The notes under the pieces are model-generated. The model was not told the origin of the DNA and made no database searches. It saw nothing but the letters and a program-made list of their open reading frames with translations. This document shows, piece after piece, positions 21,286-22,657 of a stretch of DNA of 22,657 nucleotides. The position numbers and the translations under genes were made by a program. Location: NCBI GenBank assembly GCA_045126975.1, contig JBGVPL010000048.1, positions 1 through 22,657 of the forward strand. The letters are read 5' to 3'. Each line of letters opens with the position of its first letter. Positions within the stretch are counted from its first letter, which is position 1. This stretch comes from Aphodosoma sp045126975 (lineage in GTDB: Bacteria; Bacteroidota; Bacteroidia; Bacteroidales; Paludibacteraceae).

Positions 21286-22158
21286 ATGAAAACCGAACCA
21301 ATCAATCTAAAAATCGAGCAACTTACCAACGACTATCAAGACGGAATCAAAGGTTTATTTCTCGATATTAATAATGTAGTACGACAAATAGTTCGTAAAT
21401 CAAACCAATTTCTATTCGACGGATTCGTTATTTCTTTAATCGACAATGAAGAAATCGAAATTGAAATAAATGGCAAAAACTACCACCACAACAACTATTC
21501 TCTCATGTTTCTACCGCCACAATCGTTTATCAACATAAAAAAAAATGCCACCAACCTACGAAATAAGCAAACAATAATAACCTCATTAGACATGATAATG
21601 AGTATGCCCACACCGCTCGACACCGAAATCATCAACCTCGCTCGACGCAGTCCTATAATCGAAATCAACCAGCAAGAGTTCAATCTATTACAACGATATT
21701 TCAATCACATCAACGACACCTACCAAACTACATCCAACCCATATCGCAAAGATATTATCACTTCGTTGCTCTATGCTATGACATTAGAAATCACCAACAT
21801 TCTCAACACCAAAATTATACCAAACCAATTAAAAAACGAAGCACTCTCCGACAGATTTTTTCTTCTGTTGGCAAAACATTACAAAACAGAACATTCCGTA
21901 TCTTTCTATGCCGACAAAATGGCACTTACACCCAAATATCTCACCACTGCCATCAAACGCATTACTGGCAAATCCATACTCACATGGATTAACAATGCTA
22001 TCATCATCGAGATAAAAATTCAACTAAAAACCACCGATAAAACCATACTCCAAATCTCCGAAGATTTGAATTTTAGCACTCCTTCTGCCATGATTCAATT
22101 CTTCAAACTCCACATCGGCACCACCCCTCTCAAATATCGAAATAGCAAAGCTTGGTAG
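21286..22158 (+). CDS. AraC-family transcriptional regulator
   Basis: This 290-residue cytoplasmic DNA-binding protein has an N-terminal region (about 20-100) that is strand-rich (FDGFVISLIDNEEIEIEING, YSLMFLPP), as in the cupin-like sensing domain of AraC proteins. Residues about 190-285 are the AraC DNA-binding domain with two helix-turn-helix units: SVSFYADKMALTPKYLTTAIKRITG (204-228) and TILQISEDLNFSTPSAMIQFFKLHIGTTPLKYR (253-285). The second carries the conserved I-(A/S)-x-x-(L/F)-x-F-x-x-x-x-x-F-x-x-x-x-G-x-(T/S)-P-x-x-(Y/F)-R pattern. The ligand and targets are unknown. It is a single-gene unit: the next gene lies on the other strand. Confidence 0.93.
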   Translation: MKTEPINLKIEQLTNDYQDGIKGLFLDINNVVRQIVRKSNQFLFDGFVISLIDNEEIEIEINGKNYHHNNYSLMFLPPQSFINIKKNATNLRNKQTIITSLDMIMSMPTPLDTEIINLARRSPIIEINQQEFNLLQRYFNHINDTYQTTSNPYRKDIITSLLYAMTLEITNILNTKIIPNQLKNEALSDRFFLLLAKHYKTEHSVSFYADKMALTPKYLTTAIKRITGKSILTWINNAIIIEIKIQLKTTDKTILQISEDLNFSTPSAMIQFFKLHIGTTPLKYRNSKAW

Positions 22159-22228
22159 AAAAATCCCCCACGCCTTTTCACAAAGACTCGAGGGATCGCC
22201 TGTTCTATTTACTAGCTATTTTATGGAA

Positions 22229-22396
22229 TTAATGTATCTGTTTATTTTCTATTTCTTTGCCATAATCCGCAACCAACACCATGTCAAGCAACTTATCCAA
22301 ATTCTCATCAGGATTTGCTACTACATAATCAAACGCCTTACGCAAACCATACGCTTGAGCTTTTGCCTTAAACAACGATAAATCTAAAATTTCCAT
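22229..22396 (-). CDS. Small 55-residue protein of unknown function
   Basis: Read on the minus strand, an ATG at 22396 begins MEILDLSLFKAKAQAYGLRK, then AFDYVVANPDENLDKLLDMV, and the frame ends VADYGKEIENKQIH with TAA at 22229. It is acidic to neutral, predicted helical, and has no signal peptide or cysteine. A perfect TAACTTTG promoter element lies 28 bases upstream (22424-22431), which supports a real gene despite its size. The SLFKAKAxAYGxRKAxDY beginning resembles, from memory, the N-terminus of some longer Bacteroidales radical SAM proteins, so it could be a truncated relic or a stand-alone helper peptide. I cannot assign a function. Confidence 0.65.
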   Translation of the reverse strand: MEILDLSLFKAKAQAYGLRKAFDYVVANPDENLDKLLDMVLVADYGKEIENKQIH

Positions 22397-22423
22397 AATC
22401 TTTTATACTTCAAAATTACGCTG

Positions 22424-22431
22424 CAAAGTTA
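22424..22431 (-). promoter_or_regulatory. Promoter -7 element (TAACTTTG) of the 55-residue gene
   Basis: The plus strand reads CAAAGTTA. It is an exact TAnnTTTG match with a leader of about 24 bases. The nearest CAA that could act as a -33 box is at 26 bases, longer than usual. Confidence 0.65.
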
Positions 22432-22526
22432 CACATAGTACGATTAACCTCTATTTTCAATACAGAACAAAAAATATCAAAAAAGTCGTTTTTAAATATT
22501 TTTAGTGCATATACATATTTTTTTTA

Positions 22527-22534
22527 TAAATTTG
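22527..22534 (+). promoter_or_regulatory. Possible promoter -7 element (TAAATTTG) of the sigma factor gene
   Basis: TAAATTTG lies 52 bases before the ATG at 22587 in an AT-rich region. There is no clear -33 TTTG. Confidence 0.45.
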
Positions 22535-22586
22535 TGTAGTTTTTCTGTAAAACATACGTCTAATAGGCAAAAACAAACAAGAAAAA

Positions 22587-22657
22587 ATGGGAAAATCAGA
22601 AAAAGAATTTGAGAAAATTGCCCGAGAGCACAAAAACACCATATACACCGTATGTTT
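22587..22657 (+). CDS. ECF-type RNA polymerase sigma factor, 5' end only
   Basis: The window ends 71 bases into this frame. The visible 23 full codons read MGKSEKEFEKIAREHKNTIY followed by TVC. The F-E-x-I-x-R-E-x-K-x-x-I-Y-T-V-C pattern is what I know from the start of region 2 in Bacteroidetes sigma-70/ECF factors. An A-rich stretch precedes the start codon, as is common in this phylum. The assignment rests on a short segment. Confidence 0.65.
   Translation, partial: MGKSEKEFEKIAREHKNTIYTVC

Noticed and set aside
22165..22196. Weak inverted repeat (atccc...gggat) after the AraC-family gene as a terminator
   Set aside because: Only 5 paired bases around a long loop and no T-run; too weak to call.

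Overview
The window looks like a chromosomal segment of an anaerobic member of the Bacteroidales. Many intergenic regions carry the Bacteroidetes promoter signature (TAnnTTTG, several with TTTG 20 nt upstream). One large secreted protein ends in a type IX secretion sorting domain, several proteins are Bacteroidetes-type lipoproteins, and a HydE maturase points to [FeFe]-hydrogenase metabolism. No rRNA, tRNA or CRISPR array was seen. I cannot name the genus.

Layout. 1-870: a REP-associated tyrosine transposase (RAYT) between inverted copies of a three-part palindromic repeat, with further solo copies. 873-3137: hydE and dinB, divergently transcribed from back-to-back promoters that leave almost no 5' leader. 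3368-7133: a promoter followed by six co-directional genes: a small lipoprotein, three related lipoproteins with a small beta domain, an outer-membrane barrel protein, and a radical SAM/SPASM enzyme. I recognise this as an instance of the uncharacterised Bacteroidetes 'rSAM/lipoprotein' pairing, and it is the best candidate for an undescribed system here. 7424-7804: a small exported protein of unknown function, followed by another palindromic repeat copy. 7954-10725: a Ca2+/Na+ antiporter and a Na+/phosphate cotransporter-PhoU fusion. 10820-12289 (minus): a lipoprotein-anchored TPR/transmembrane/HTH regulator, divergent from a PagL-like lipid A deacylase family protein (12532-13866). 13972-16938: a secreted glycerophosphodiesterase with a long unassigned region and a T9SS tail. 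16977-18440 (minus): a radical SAM protein directly behind a YhhQ queuosine-precursor transporter, which suggests queuine salvage. 18532-21168 (minus): a Ca2+ P-type ATPase. 21286-22158: an AraC-family regulator. 22229-22396 (minus): a 55-residue protein with its own promoter. 22587-end: the start of an ECF sigma factor.

A recurring theme is repeat traffic. Short palindromic elements and word-like quasi-tandem repeats sit in many intergenic gaps. In two cases (the dinB C-terminus and the radical SAM gene at 16977) they lie in frame inside coding sequence, adding roughly 30 residues at tolerant positions. The lipoproteins and the radical SAM enzyme appear to form one operon, with a long hairpin just before the enzyme gene that may lower its expression relative to its presumed substrates. 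Family names come from recognition of motifs; no database search was possible.
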